Assembly: GCA_036365145.1 (NCBI GenBank)
Contig: JAEOAD010000603.1
Location: 1,054,001-1,118,000, forward strand
Source of the DNA: Orientallactaga sibirica
Taxonomy: Eukaryota > Chordata > Mammalia > Rodentia > Dipodidae
Direction: 5' to 3'
Length of the DNA: 64,000 nucleotides
The number at the start of each line of letters is the position of its first letter. Within the stretch, counting starts at the first letter, position 1. Below the pieces are notes generated by a model. That model worked only from the letters and a program-made list of their open reading frames with translations. It was not told the origin of the DNA and searched no databases. Shown here one piece after another: positions 1-12,439 of this stretch. A program made the translations under genes and the position numbers.

Positions 1-1394
1 AGAAAAAATAGGAGGAACTTTCCAAGATATAGGAGTGGGAAAAGACTTCCTGAACAAAACCCCATTAACTCGGAAAATTAAACAATAACTCAACAATTGG
101 GATCTCAGGAAGCTGAAAAGCTTTTTCACAGACAAACATATAACAAGCAGAGCAATTGATTACCCACAGAACGGGAGAAAAATTTTGCCAGCTATACAAC
201 AGACAGGGGCCTAATTTCTAGATTCTACAAAGAACTCAAAAACCTAAGCAATGAAAAGTCAAACAACCCCACTCACAAAATGGGTCAGAGAACAGGGAGT
301 TCTCAGAGGAAGAAATACAAATGGCAAACAAACACTTAAGAAAATGTTCAATACCCTAATCATCAGGGAATATGCAAATTAAAGCATCTATGAGATTCCA
401 CCTTACCCCAGTAAGGATAGCAAACATTAAAAAAATCTAATCACAACAAATGCTGGTGAGGTTGTGGGGAAACAGGAACTCTCATTCACTGTTGGTGGGA
501 AAGTAAGATGGTACATCCACTATGGAAAGCAATATGGAGTCTCCTAAAAAGGATAACTAAAGAGGGCTAGAGAGATAGCTTAGCGGTTAAGGCGTTTGCC
601 TGCAAAGCCAAAGGATCCCGGTTCAACTCTCCGGGACCCACATAAGCCAGATGCACAAGCGGCTCATACAACTGGAGTTCGTCTGCAGTGGCTGGAGGCC
701 CTGGCACACCCATTCTCTCTCTCTCTCTCTGCCTCTTTCTCTCAAATAAATAAAATAAATAAATACATTAAAAAAAAAAAGATGACTAAAGAGGTACCAA
801 CAGACCCAGTTATTCCCTTACTGGGCATTTACCCTAAAAGCTGCAAGCCTCAGTTTGGAGATATTTGCTCAACCATGTTTATATTTGCTCAATACATTAC
901 AGCTAAGAGCTGGAATCAACCTAGATTTCCAACATTAGATAGATGGATAACTAAGATGCGGTATATCTACACGATGGAATTCTACACAGCAATAAGGAAA
1001 AAATGGCACAATGAAATTTGAAGGAAAATGGTCAAAATTGGAACAGATCATTCTCAGTGAACTCACCTAATCATAGAAAGGTAAGTGTCATATGGTCTTT
1101 CTCATCTGTGGCTCTTAACCTGAATTTGCCTGATATGCTGACCCACCTAATAAACATCTCAAGAACTAGACAATAGGGTTGGTGGGGTGGGAAGGGAGAG
1201 TAAGAGAAGGTGGACAAAAAAGCTGGACCCAAATGGTAAATGGTACCATAAAATCCTATATTCTTAAAGACATACTAAAAGGTTGAACCCTCATCAGGTG
1301 CCTAGAGAGAACATCTGAATCACAGGGGCCTGGAGAGGGTAGGATGAAGACTAACCTCAATCTTCTCCTGTTTCTCTCTCCCTCCCTTTCTTCT

Positions 1395-1427
<33 letters not shown>

Positions 1428-2406
1428 ACTCCCTCTTCTTCTCTCTTTCTCTTTCATATTAACTATATTTTTCTTCCTTCTTTTCACTTGGCATTAACCG
1501 GTAACTACCAGTACCAACATGTGGTTAACATCCACAATGAGCTGTTGGTCAGTGAGACCTACAAGGTTTCCCAAAAGAAAACAGATTTATGTCAGAATAC
1601 TTGATGACCCACCAAAGGTTAATGGTAAGACCTACTGCCAAAGCTACCATATGCTGTTGTGATGGAACATGGAGATACATGGATGGAATCTGAAAGAAAG
1701 TCAGTCTCCAGACAACTTGTGTAGTGTCAGAAGGTGTTACATGAGCAACTGGGGAAAATGACCAACATCTGTCTAAGCAACTTGTGGTCTAAGCTATTAA
1801 GCAGCAATCAACCTGACATGATGCTCACACAAGTGCAATAGTGGCAAGCAGATATAGTGGGTAACCAACTGCTCTTGATTTGGCTAATGGATCCCATACC
1901 TGGAATGGGGAAACAGGTCAGAACCATATCTTGCACTGACCTCACTCTCCATTGGAGGATTTGCTTCTCTTTTTCAGAGCCTGAGTACAGAATCAGCCCA
2001 TCAGGGCACCAACTGAAGCCATAGAGTTATTGGGGAAATGAGAAAGAGTGCTTCTTTCTTGGTGAACTTGGTATCAGCACAGGGTGAAGGAGATAGACAC
2101 AGAACATTCACCTTCTACCAAATCAGATATCCAGAGACAAAGAGACTCCCAAGACCTCGTCACTGAAATAGACCAAAAATTTACCCATCATGGCTCATGG
2201 AAATTCACGGAAGAGGGGGCGGAAAGATTGTTAGAGCCATGATTTGGGTGATTATGCACAGAGTCATTGCCTCTCCCTCATAACTGATGGCTACCCCCAG
2301 AATGCAAAATGCACAATCCCCATGGGGGTGAGGACAAGGAGAAGGCTAACGATGGTACCATCATGGCTGAATACACACTATATACATAACTAATGAAAAA
2401 AAAATA
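1..2406 (+). mobile_element. L1 retrotransposon, 3' part (ORF2 end and 3' UTR), continues left of the window
   Basis: The first 550 bases read like the 3' third of a rodent L1 ORF2. After an inserted SINE, the last ORF2 codons are legible at about 781-1020, including IPLLGIYPK and YIYTMEFYTAIRK, which are typical of the rodent L1 ORF2 C terminus. A long 3' UTR follows, with a CT-rich block at about 1365-1455. Its later part (about 1800-2160) resembles the L1 3' UTRs at 22.5-23.5 kb and 42.1-42.8 kb, and an A-rich tail ends near 2406. The reading frame is broken, so this is a dead copy. The 5' end lies outside the window. Confidence 0.85.
565..780 (+). mobile_element. tRNA-derived SINE (jerboa-type) inside L1
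   Basis: It begins GGGCTAGAGAGATAGCTTAGC and contains A-box-like (TAGCGGTTAAGGCG) and B-box-like (GGTTCAACTCT) promoter blocks. A CT-rich stretch and an AAATAAAT/A-rich tail follow. It is flanked by an imperfect 13-bp target duplication, GATAACTAAAGAG at 552-564 and GATGACTAAAGAG at 781-793, so the insertion into the L1 is precise. It is not a functional tRNA gene. Confidence 0.9.
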
Positions 2407-2908
2407 ACAGGCTAATTGGATACTATCTAATGTTTCAAATAGGTATCCATTGCATATTATTTAAATCAGATCTTATATGATTTTTATATGGTAACTTTGC
2501 AGAGATGGTGTGCTGCTTAGCATCAATTACCTTTAAATTTCTTGCTCTCCTTAGCCCCATGCATATGTGAAGAGGGTCTAAGAAAGGAAACAATTCCCAA
2601 CCTAATTTTGCTGTTGTAAATATTTTTTTTTACCATGTACATAGTGCTGTTCATAAAGTAGCAAGCATTTCACATTATTATGAGTCCACAAAAGTATACA
2701 TTATTGGCCTCAATGTTTGTGGAAAGAGGTGGAAAGTTAGAATAAATACTGTTTATATATGGTAGATTTCAGAATAAGATATGAATTCAAGTCTAGTTTC
2801 AAAAGTTAAATTTCCTCTATGCTTAAATTTTCTCAAAGTCTGTATTTGGTAAACTTTTTTTGTAATTAAGAAATATAAGTCAAACACACAAGAATGAATG
2901 ACCAAAAA

Positions 2909-2951
<43 letters not shown>

Positions 2952-3059
2952 GGTTCAGGATATAAAAAGCTCACAAGTTTCAGGAAGTTTCTGATTCTTA
3001 GAATATTCACAAGTTTTCACCGCAAAGTTATATAGAGAAGACTTATTTGGGAGAAGTGA
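2407..3059. other. AT-rich sequence with an (AAAT)n microsatellite
   Basis: No gene or clear transposon is visible. The stretch contains an AAAT tetranucleotide tract at about 2908-2952, possibly the tail of a lost SINE. The open frame across it on the minus strand is an artefact of that repeat. Confidence 0.6.
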
Positions 3060-3330
3060 TTCCTACAAGCTCATTTGCCTGCAAGCTGTGCATTGAGCTC
3101 CATAGATGCAGATTCCATGATTCATCACCTATGCTGGGTGGACTTGATGACACAGCTGTCTTTGACTCATCCATGTTCCTGTTAGTAGCCCCTCACCCAT
3201 ACTTCGGTGAGTAACCCTAAAAAATTCACTGATTCACTAACCTAGGCTTAAGTGGAATCATTTCTTTGGTCTGTTGTTGGTGCCATATCTTGAGATGAAT
3301 AGATGTTTCTTCATACCTCTCCAGGAAAAT
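3060..3330 (+). mobile_element. LTR fragment, MaLR/ERVL-like
   Basis: The block around 3185-3260 (AGCCCCTCACCCATACTTCG, then GAGTAACCCTAA and ATTCACTGATTCACTAACC) matches the ends of the LTR-like elements at about 43.9-44.5 kb and 57.0-57.5 kb. All three share a 'cctcac...gtaa...ctaa...aactcattgattcac' arrangement. Boundaries are poor and the internal region is absent. The family name is inference. Confidence 0.45.
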
Positions 3331-3599
3331 AACAACTGAATAAGGCTTACTTCACATAGTACAATGACCTCCAGTTGCACTCCCTCACCAGCAGTAGTAT
3401 ACTGTGGCAAAATAATGTACTGCTATTTTAGGTTTCTTTTCTATTATAATTGTTATTTTATTTTTTAATTGAAAATTTTCAGACTTCAACATGATATACT
3501 TAGATAATAATCCCTTCCCAATACCTTCTTTTTTTTTTCTTCCTTCCTTCCTTCCACTGAACTTGTTTCCAACTAGTCCCTCATTTATTTCGATGAGTG

Positions 3600-4036
3600 T
3601 GGTGGTTTGAATGTGAATATTTGGTAACTTTTAAAATTTGACTTGACTTTATTTTGTATCATGAGATAATTATGAGTCTATGGGGACCAGGGACTGAATG
3701 TGGTGGTTTGAATATAAAATGTACTCCATAGCCTCATGTGGTTGAGATCAAGCTTCATACTTTATTCACAACTAGTGAAGCCTTTGAGAAGTGGATCCTT
3801 GCTTGATGTGTTACTGGATTGGACCTTGGACTTTATTCTCCAATCCCCTTGCCAGTGCTAGCTGGTTCACTCTTGCTGCTTCCTCCCAGTTAATGTGTGA
3901 AGATGTGATAACCAGCTGCCTGTTAAGCTTTCCCCACTATGATGAATCTTCCCCTCAAAATGTAAGACCGTCAATCTGCTTCTGGTTTTCTGCTTGCGTA
4001 TTTTGTCTAGCAACAAGAAAGTAACTGTTACAATGA
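3600..4036 (+). mobile_element. hAT/URR1-like rodent DNA element
   Basis: It starts twice with GTGGTTTGAATGTGAAT/GTGGTTTGAATATAAAAT (about 3602 and 3701) and ends with CAACAAGAAAGTAACTG. The same head and tail occur at 16460-16832, and antisense relatives occur at 6570, 40.4, 45.4 and 57.6 kb. I associate this pattern with the rodent URR1 (hAT-Charlie) family from memory. The name is uncertain, but the within-window family relationship is visible. Confidence 0.5.
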
Positions 4037-5088
4037 TTTTTTTTTTTGTTACCTTGTCTGCCCATTTCCATTATCAGTGCCAAAATGTGATGAACTCATT
4101 ATTATGCAGGTTTTGTGAAGTTAATGACAGTCATTTTGGGTAGGGATTAGGAGTAAGGCTGCTCACAAATTGTAGGTAGGCAGTTATAGCAGCAAAGGGA
4201 ATATACAGATAATCTGCTTGTTTTGACAGAATTGATGAACAGAGAGGTTTTCGAAAGAACAGATTGGGAACTAAATGCCAGAAGCCCTGACTTCCAAAGG
4301 ACAAAAGCCCTGACTTATGCTTACTCACCTGGAGGCAAGAGGCCAACATATAAAAAGTAACTAATCATTTTACTAACACATCAGGGGCTCCTGATATATA
4401 TTCAAATAATTATCATTCATCTAATTTATCAGCCTATCAGGGGGCCTCTACATACATTCAAAGTAACCATTCCAATCCACCTGGTTTAGATAAACCTGCA
4501 TAATACTTTCAGTCATGGCTGGACTAACAGGAATTTCTGTCAGTAGTATATGAGGGTTTTCTTTTTCTTTCTCTTTCTCTTTGTCGGCATTTATTTAATC
4601 ATTTTTTTAAAGATAGACATCTGACTGTGGTATGATGAAATCTCAATGAAGCTTTAATTTGTATTTTCTTGATAATAAAGAAAGTCTATCAATTTTTCAT
4701 ATGCATATTGGCCACTTGTTCTTAATCTTTTCTGAACTGCCTGTTCATGTCAATAACTTATTTATTGACTGGGTAGTTTGGGTTTTTTTGGGGGGGTGAT
4801 AATATGTTTGAGTTCTTTATACACTTAAGTTATTAACTGCCTGTCAATGCATAGCTAGCAGAGACATTCTCCCATTCTGTCACCGTCTTTCACTAGACTG
4901 TTTTCTTTGTGGTGCAGAATCATTTTAATTTCATGCACTCCCATTTCTCAGTTGATGATGTTATTTCCTGTGCTATTGGAACCCTCTTTAGAAAGCCCTT
5001 GCCTTTGTATATATGATGAAGTCTTTCATCATCTTCTCCTCTAAAATTTTCACATCTAATGGTCATTGATTCATTCTGAATTGATTTT

Positions 5089-5273
5089 TTTAGGATTTAT
5101 TTTTTAGAGAGGGAGAGAGAAAGAGAGAGGGAAAGAGAATGGGCGCCCTAGCCACTGCAAACGAACTCCAGACACATGCACCACCATGTGCATCTGGCTT
5201 ATGTGGTACATGGAGAATCGAACAGGGGCTTCACAGGCATGCGCCTTAACCACTAAGCCATTTCTCCAGCCCC
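5089..5273 (-). mobile_element. tRNA-derived SINE, antisense
   Basis: The reverse complement gives GGGGCTGGAGAAATGGCTTAG followed by the family body, CT-rich part and tail. A perfect 13-bp target duplication CTGAATTGATTTT flanks it at 5076-5088 and 5274-5286. It is inserted in the antisense L1. Confidence 0.92.
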
Positions 5274-5387
5274 CTGAATTGATTTTTGTATAGGGTAAAA
5301 TACAGGAATATACTTTCATTACTATACATAAAGATAACCTGTAATACCATAACCATTTATAGAAGAAAATGTCTTTTTTTGTTGTTT

Positions 5388-5545
5388 GTGTGTTTTTGTG
5401 GTTTTGTTTTTCTGTCAGTCTCTTTTTGTCCCAGACTGCCATGAAATTCAGTATGTAGTCTGAGGGTGGCATGGAATTCACAGTGATCCTCCTACCTTTG
5501 CCTCCAAATGCTGGGATTAAAGGTATGTGCTACCACGCCTGGTAC
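5388..5545 (-). mobile_element. B1-type (7SL-derived) SINE, antisense
   Basis: The plus strand shows the complement of the B1 consensus: 'agtatgtagtctgagggtggcatggaattcacagtgatcctcctacc' and 'ccaaatgctgggattaaagg', ending 'ctaccacgcctggta'. A T/G-rich tail lies on the left. It is inserted in the antisense L1. Confidence 0.88.
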
Positions 5546-5691
5546 AAGAATATCTTATTTTATCCAGTGTATCTGTCAACAACCAGATTACTGTGGCTGT
5601 GTGTTTACTTTTATGTCCTTTGTTCTTTTCCCATGATATAAATGATCTATGTGTCTGGTTTTGTGCTAGTACTATGCTACATTTTTTCTTT

Positions 5692-5858
5692 TTGTTGTTG
5701 TTGTTGTTTGTTTGTTTTTTTCAAGTTAGGGTCTCACTCTAGCCTAAACAGATCAGAAATTCACTATGTAGTTTCAGAGTAGCTTCAAATTCATAGCCAT
5801 CCTCCTACCTCTGTCTCCGCAGTGCTGGGATCAAAGGTGTGTGCCACCACACCTGTCT
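5692..5858 (-). mobile_element. B1-type SINE, antisense
   Basis: This is a second antisense B1, more diverged than its neighbour. It has a TTG/TTTG-rich tail on the left, then 'agggtctcactctagcc', 'cctcctacctctgtctccgc', 'agtgctgggatcaaaggtgtg' and 'caccacacctg'. It also lies in the antisense L1. Confidence 0.85.
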
Positions 5859-6569
5859 CTTCATGCTACTTTTATTATTATATCCCCTCAGTATGATTTG
5901 AAACCAAGTATCATGATACCACCTGCATTGCTAGTTTTGTTCATTATTGCTTTGGCTATCTAGGATCTTTCATGCTTCCATATAAATTTTCATACTTTTT
6001 CTAGTTCAGTGAAGAATTTCACTGGAATTTTGTTGGGGATTCCATTTACTGTGATGACTTCATTCAGTAGTTTTGCCTTTTTCACAGTATTTTTACTGAC
6101 ACATGAGCTTGAAGGTTCTTTCCATATTCTATTGTTTTCTTCAATATTTTTCACTGGCATTGTAAAATTTTAAATATATGTGTCTTTTGTTTCCTAGTTT
6201 AGGATTATCCCTAAGTCTTTTCTTTTCCTTTACTTTTCAAAGATATTGTGAATGAAATTGTTTTCCTGATTTCTTTCTGGTATTTTTTGCCATTGCTATG
6301 TAAACTATGGAATCTTGTATGTGGATTTGGTATCTTGATAAATTGCTAAAAATGCTTATCTGTTTTATCAGAAAATTTCTTTACCTTTTTATAATCTTTT
6401 ATTTCTTTGTTTTGTTTTATTGTTATAACTAAAACATTAAGGAGCATACTGATCAAGATTGGAGAAAGTGGAAGCTCCTGTCTCATCTTTGATACAAGTG
6501 GAAGTGTTTTGAGTTTTCCATGTTTAGAATAATGTTGTCTATAAGTTCATTGGATATCGATGCAGTTAG

Positions 6570-6905
6570 GTTTACATTGTTGGCAGAAATCACTTGATCA
6601 AGAGCAGCTTGTGGGAAAGAGGGGTTTATTTTGGCTTACAGACTCGAGGGGAAACTCCATGAGAGCAGGGGAAAACAATGGCATGAGCAAAAGGTGGACA
6701 TCACTTCCTGGCCAACATCAGGTGGAAAATAGGAACAGAAGAGTGTGCCAAACACTGGCAAAGGGAAACTGGCTATAAAACCCATAAGCATGCCCCCAAC
6801 AATACACTGCCTCCAGGAGGTGTTAATTCCCAAATCTCCATCAGCTGGGAACCTAGAATTCAGAACACCTAAGTTTATGGGGGGCACCTGAATCAAACCC
6901 CCACA
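6570..6905 (-). mobile_element. hAT/URR1-like element, antisense, inside L1
   Basis: The block 'gtttattttggcttacagac...ggggaaactccatgagagcagggg' is the complement of the 'tgtaagccaaaataaac' tail seen in sense copies such as 16460-16832. The right end has '...gggcacctgaatcaaaccccc'. The sequence on both sides is antisense L1 ORF2, so this is an insertion. The family name is from memory. Confidence 0.5.
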
Positions 6906-7208
6906 GATATAGCTTTAATTATGTTTACTTATGTTCCTTTCTCTTCTGTTTTCTTCAAGGATCTGAACATGAAGAGATGCTCTACAGTATCAAAGACCTT
7001 TTGGTATCTATTGGGATAATGATGCTGTTTGTGTCCTTGAGACAATTAACATGATGTATTATATTTATGATTTGGCATATGCTGCACCATTCTTTCATCC
7101 CTGGACCGAAGCTCACTTGATGGTGTTGAATGATCTTTCTGATGTGCAATTGCAAGTATTTTATTGAGAAATTTTACATCCATGTTCATCAGGGAAATTG
7201 GCCCATAA

Positions 7209-7582
<374 letters not shown>

Positions 7583-8282
7583 CCCATAATTTTTTGTTGT
7601 TGTTGCTGTGTCCTTTTTTTAGTTTTGCTTTTAAGGTAAACTGGCTTTGTAAGCTGGATATTCTTTCCCTTTGGATTTTATAGAATGGTTTGAGGAGCAC
7701 TGATGGTTGTTCTTTAATGTCTCATAATCAGCTGTGAGTCCATTAGGGCCCAGGCTTTGGTTGTTGTTATTGTTGTTGCTGTTGTTGGGAGCATTTATTA
7801 CTTTCAATCTTGCTGCTTGTGGTGGACCTATTTAAGTTGTTATAGCCACTTGAATTGATTTTGGTAGGTTGTGCCTAGAAATTTATTTTAGAGTTTTTAA
7901 CTTATTAGAACATAGATTTTCAATATATATCCCAACCATACTTTGAATTTTTTTGAAGTCTGTTATAATGGTCCCAATTTCAAGTCTAGTTTTATAAATT
8001 TGGGTCATCTCCTTTAGTTAGTTGAAAAGGTATGTAAATCTTGTTAATCTTTTCATAGCCCAATAATTTGGTTCAATGATGCCTTGCAATATTTTAATTT
8101 ATATTTCATGCATTTCTAGAATAATTATATCATTCCACCTACTAATTTTGTGCTTGCTTCTCTTTCATCTGTTTTTCTCAGAACTTATGGTGCAATATTA
8201 ACTTATTTATTTGATATAAATATAAATATTAAGATTTAATTTATCTTTTCATTTAGGCAAAAGGAATGTGACAGACATTCAG

Positions 8283-8562
8283 TTATTGGAAATATAAATC
8301 CATTGTTGTGGTGGTCGTGGTGGTGGTGTGTGTGTATAGCTCAGAGGACAGCCTTGGACATGAGTTTTCACCTTCCCCCTTATTTCGGGCATTGTCCGTT
8401 GTTGCCTATGCCAGGTTAGCTGGGCCTGTGATCTCCTGGGAATTCTCCTGTCTCCGTCTCCCATTTTACCATAGGAGGGCCTTATGTGGGTTCTGGGGAT
8501 CTGAACTCATGTCATCACAATTGATCAGTACACAATTATATCCACTGAACAATCTCTTCAAC
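8283..8562 (-). mobile_element. Older rodent tRNA-related SINE (B3/B4-like), antisense
   Basis: The reverse complement starts GGTTGAAGAGATTGTTCAG and includes ATGAGTTCAGATCCCCAGAA, a tRNA-like head. It then runs into sequence resembling the older rodent B3/B4 SINE body and ends in a GT-rich tract on the plus-strand left. It is clearly diverged from the jerboa-type SINEs. The subfamily is not certain. Confidence 0.55.
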
Positions 8563-8599
8563 CTCTTTATACTCATGAATGTAATATAAATACAGAACA

Positions 8600-9985
8600 A
8601 CTTTGGTGATATATTACTTCAGAGTTTCAGAAAAGCAAGGATGTGAACAATGCCCTAGAAGTGACATATGAAATCAGAGGCTTTATTTAGTAAAATTGCA
8701 TAGCAAGTTCTCAGTGTTTAAAGCTCCAAGAACTAGAAATAGACAATAGCTAGTATCTTAGAAAGTTTCTTTATATTTTGCTAAAAGTAAATTTTGCCAC
8801 TTCTAGTTATGCCTTGTTTCAACTCGAAATAAATGTAATCATATGGTATTTTTGCTCAGAATATAATATCATGACAATTAGGTCACTTGAAAAGAGCACT
8901 TTCTTATGATGAAGCATATTGTTTGTTTTGGTACAGTGTTTCAACGTGTCATGAATAAATCACACCTGCTGTGGAAATCTGTGTCATTCCCATGTAACTG
9001 ATCGTATCTTTGATGTTGCTATTTTAGATTCTGACCATCTGTCATGGACTGACATTTCATTTCTTATATTTTTTTTCAATGCTTTACTAATGTTTTCAAT
9101 AGGAATATATTATTTTAGGTGACATCAGCTTTGGCATAGCCTTCTTAGTGAAGATGTATGAGTCTGATAATAAAATTTGTGTCAGTAACAGAGTGTGAAA
9201 CTAAGTCATTTATCTCTAAATTACAGGCACACTGTGAATAAAAATAGACATGACTGAAGATTCCTAGGGGTAAGGAGATTATACCAAATGTAAAGCAGAA
9301 CAGAGTTGAATTTTTAGTATTTTCCAGTATTTTCTAGCATGAGAATGTAAATTTTGAGGCATTGCAAGAATTGAAAGTCATATAAAGTATAGCATGAGAG
9401 TTGTGGGCATTTTTTTTTTCCAAACTGGTATATGGCAATGATGACTTGTGTGTTATAATATCAACATTTGAAATCATAGGTGCCTTTTACACTGATAGAT
9501 CCATTTAACTCTTTCTATTTCAGGTATTAAATTCAGCACAATTTTCTTTTTGTCTTTCATTCCAATAATTCAGTGTTTCATATGTACAAGTTAAGTCATA
9601 TGCTAATTATGTTCTCCAAAGACATATTCCTTTTAGAAGCTCTGTCTTAAAGGAAATAATAGCCTCTGAGCAGGAGGTAGTTTCAAACATTGTTCATATT
9701 TCAAACTCAAAGAAGAAAATTTTATGAACTATTATATGTTTTTACCTAAGGTAGAAATAAACATAAGTTTTCCTAAATGCCATTATTATCATGCAATTAT
9801 AATAGTGTATCCTATTCTTAATATCTTATCATTCATATATATATGAACATATATATATGTTCTCAAATAGATCATTTATTTCCAGGTTTTCTATATTAAT
9901 AGTAATGGTGGCAATATAATAAAATGTTATACACTGATTTTTGAATATGCATATATATATGTGTGTATATATCTATTTATATATA
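8600..9985. other. AT-rich sequence, no recognisable gene
   Basis: I find no gene, RNA or clear transposon. The only structure is alternating AT: a palindromic run of the form CATATATATATGAACATATATATATG at about 9834-9860, and TATA/TGTA repeats at about 9948-9995 leading into the next B1. Confidence 0.5.
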
Positions 9986-9987
9986 TT

Positions 9988-10157
9988 TATATAGTTTTGG
10001 GGGGTTTTTTGTGGTTTTTTGAGGTAGGGTCTTGCTCTAGCCCAGGCTGACCTGGAATTTACTATATAATCTCAGGGTGGCCTCTAACTCACAGTGATTG
10101 ACCTACCTCTGCTTCCTGAATGCTGGGATTAAAGGCATATGCCATCGTGCTCAGCCT
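9988..10157 (-). mobile_element. B1-type SINE, antisense
   Basis: The complement of B1 is readable as 'gaggtagggtcttgctctagcccaggctgacctggaattt', 'ctcagggtggcctctaactcacagtga' and 'tgctgggattaaaggcatatgcc'. The G/T-rich left end represents its A-rich tail. Confidence 0.9.
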
Positions 10158-10290
10158 GAGATGTATATTTTTCCTTTGATTGTTGGCTGAGAATGGAATT
10201 TCTGGTCATAAAATATGTATTTGTTTATCTCTAGTAGTTACTACCAAGCAATTGAACTATTTTCCAAAATGGGTATACCAATATACATTT

Positions 10291-10492
10291 TAAAATATTT
10301 TTTAAAATTTATTTGATAGAGAGAAAGAGAGAGGGAGAGAATGGGTGCACCAGGTCCTCCAGTCACTGCAAATGAACTCCAGATGCATGTGCCCCCTTGT
10401 GCATCTGGCTTATGTGGGTCCTGGAGAATCAAACCAGGATCCTTTGGCTTTAGCAGGCAAATGCCTTAACCACTAAGCCATCTCTCCAGCCC
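10291..10492 (-). mobile_element. tRNA-derived SINE, antisense
   Basis: The complement of the jerboa-type SINE ends at 'taaccactaagccatctctccagccc'. Short flanking repeats TACATTTT (about 10284 and 10493) are consistent with a target duplication. Confidence 0.9.
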
Positions 10493-10499
10493 TACATTT

Positions 10500-12215
10500 T
10501 CATATATAGGAAATTCTGTTGCTCAATATCTTTGCCAATATATTACTTATTTGTAAGTTTAGTCATCTTGATGGGATGTAATGTATTCTTATTAAATTAT
10601 AAGAAATATTTCCTTCATGACCAGTGAGATTAAAAAACCATTCATATATTTATTTACATATACAAAAATTGATTTTAATAGCTTACTCAAGTCTTTTGCA
10701 GATTTTCATTATTATTGTCATGATTAACTTCATTGATCAGTAAGTTTAGTTTATGTTGTGGTAATCTTTGTCATGTTTATGTATTACCTATTATTTCTCC
10801 CACTCTATATCTTCACTTTTTTCCAAGTTAAGATATTTTAGTAAGAAGAACACAAGCTTATTATAATATGTTTTATGGATAGTTATTTATAGATTCATTT
10901 TAGTAAACTGACAGAATGATTCTGTATAGCTCTGCTTCTACCTACCCCAAACGTCTTGCTTCAGTGAATTTTAAGCTCTGGTACTGAGGATTTTCTGTGC
11001 TTTCACAGTACAGTGAGATTCTCTCTTATCCTGCCTTCTGTAGTTCATGAGGTTTTGAGTTTAAGTTCATGAACGCCATTTCGCTTAGATGGGAGAATCA
11101 CTGGTGCTCTCTGGCAACATAATGTCCAGGCTTAGTGAAAATCCATTTCAAGGAAATAAGGTAGAACAGTAAAAGAGAATGATACACAATGTCTACCTCT
11201 GTCCTGTACACACATGCACATGAAGTACATGAATCTGCATATACTTCTGCATACCCCACAAACACACATTACACACACCCCCAAATTTAAAAAAATTTCC
11301 AATAAATATGTAAAATTGGTATTTTTTAGTTGAGTTCTTCTGTTCTGTTCATCAGAGTGCTGATCTGAATACACTAATGGTAGATGGGTTGTAATATTCT
11401 TTAATGTATGTATATTTAGAACCCCATTCCCTCCCTCTTTCCTATGAACCTATAACTCCTTTGTCAGGGCCACATAGATACTAGTTAGTCTGTTAAGTAA
11501 ATGTTATAATCAATTTTATATGCATTTTAAATTAAGTTTTACTGGTATCACCTTAAGTTTTGTGAATTAACATAGAATGACTTCTTTATGAGATTATTTT
11601 GTGTATAAAACTTTCCAAGAAACTTTTTGAAATTAATTTTAAATATTATGACCCTCACTAGAGTCATTTGCTAAAAGAGGAATTGCATTACTTTGAGAAA
11701 TATATTTCTCTACCTGAAGACTGTTGCCTTTTGGGTTGTATAGCTGTGTTCTATGCATGGTAATATATTTAACAGTATAGCTGACCTCTGGGGAACAGGT
11801 ACTAATCCCCAAATTGTGACACTCAAAAATATTTCTTAGCATTATCAGATATCTCTGAGTAGCAAAATCTCCCACAGTTGTGTATATTTTTTCATTTTAA
11901 TATGAATGATGCTTTGCAATTATAACTGATTTTACATGTAAAACCTTGACAATATACCCAATGCTATTACTAAATGCAATGCTATCAATCGATACCCAGA
12001 AAATAGTGAAATATATTTTAGTGTAAGTTATAATTATTGTTGTTGTTGTTATATTTTAGCAAATTATTATACCACTATGGAAATTAGCATGTCAGTTCCT
12101 CAAAAGAGTAAAATAGAACTGCATCTGAAATATTTGTTTTCCATTATTATTTTCATATAAAAATGTAATTCACATATGTGTTCATTGCTAAATTTTAAAA
12201 CAAGAGATATACTTT
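10500..12215. other. AT-rich sequence, nothing recognised
   Basis: No gene or identifiable repeat is seen in this stretch beyond a small CA-rich patch at about 11210-11280. Open frames on the minus strand (11132-11374, 11639-11875) lack any recognisable similarity and look like chance. Confidence 0.5.
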
Positions 12216-12437
12216 ATTTTTTAATAATTTATTTTTATTTATTTATTTGAGAAAGAAACAGAGAGAAAGAGACAGGGAGAGGAAGAATGGATTTCCAGGG
12301 CCTCCAGCCACTTCAAACTAACTACAGACACATGAATCACCTTGTGCATCTGGCTTTATATGGATACTGGGGAATTGAACCCACATCCTTAGACTTTGCA
12401 GGCAACTGCCTTAACCACTGAGCAATCTTTCCAGCCT
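12216..12437 (-). mobile_element. tRNA-derived SINE, antisense
   Basis: An (ATTT)n tail is on the left, then 'gagaaagaaacagagagaaagag' and 'cttgtgcatctggctttatatgg'. It ends '...taaccactgagcaatctttccagcct'. The body is more diverged than in most copies here. Confidence 0.85.
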
Positions 12438-12439
12438 GA

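Noticed and set aside
565..640. A/B-box sequences in many SINE heads as tRNA genes
   Set aside because: They have RNA polymerase III boxes but no cloverleaf end, and are followed by the SINE body, CT tract and tail.
596..1021. 141-codon open frame on the plus strand
   Set aside because: It joins the body of a SINE to the last codons of L1 ORF2 across the SINE tail. It is a chance fusion of two repeats, not a gene.
2908..2952. Regularly spaced repeats that might suggest a CRISPR-like array (also 31286-31342, 33868-33900)
   Set aside because: They are AAAT microsatellites of SINE tails in mammalian DNA, with no spacers.
8308..8589. 93-codon plus-strand frame
   Set aside because: It is the reverse strand of an old tRNA-related SINE preceded by a GTG-rich tract.
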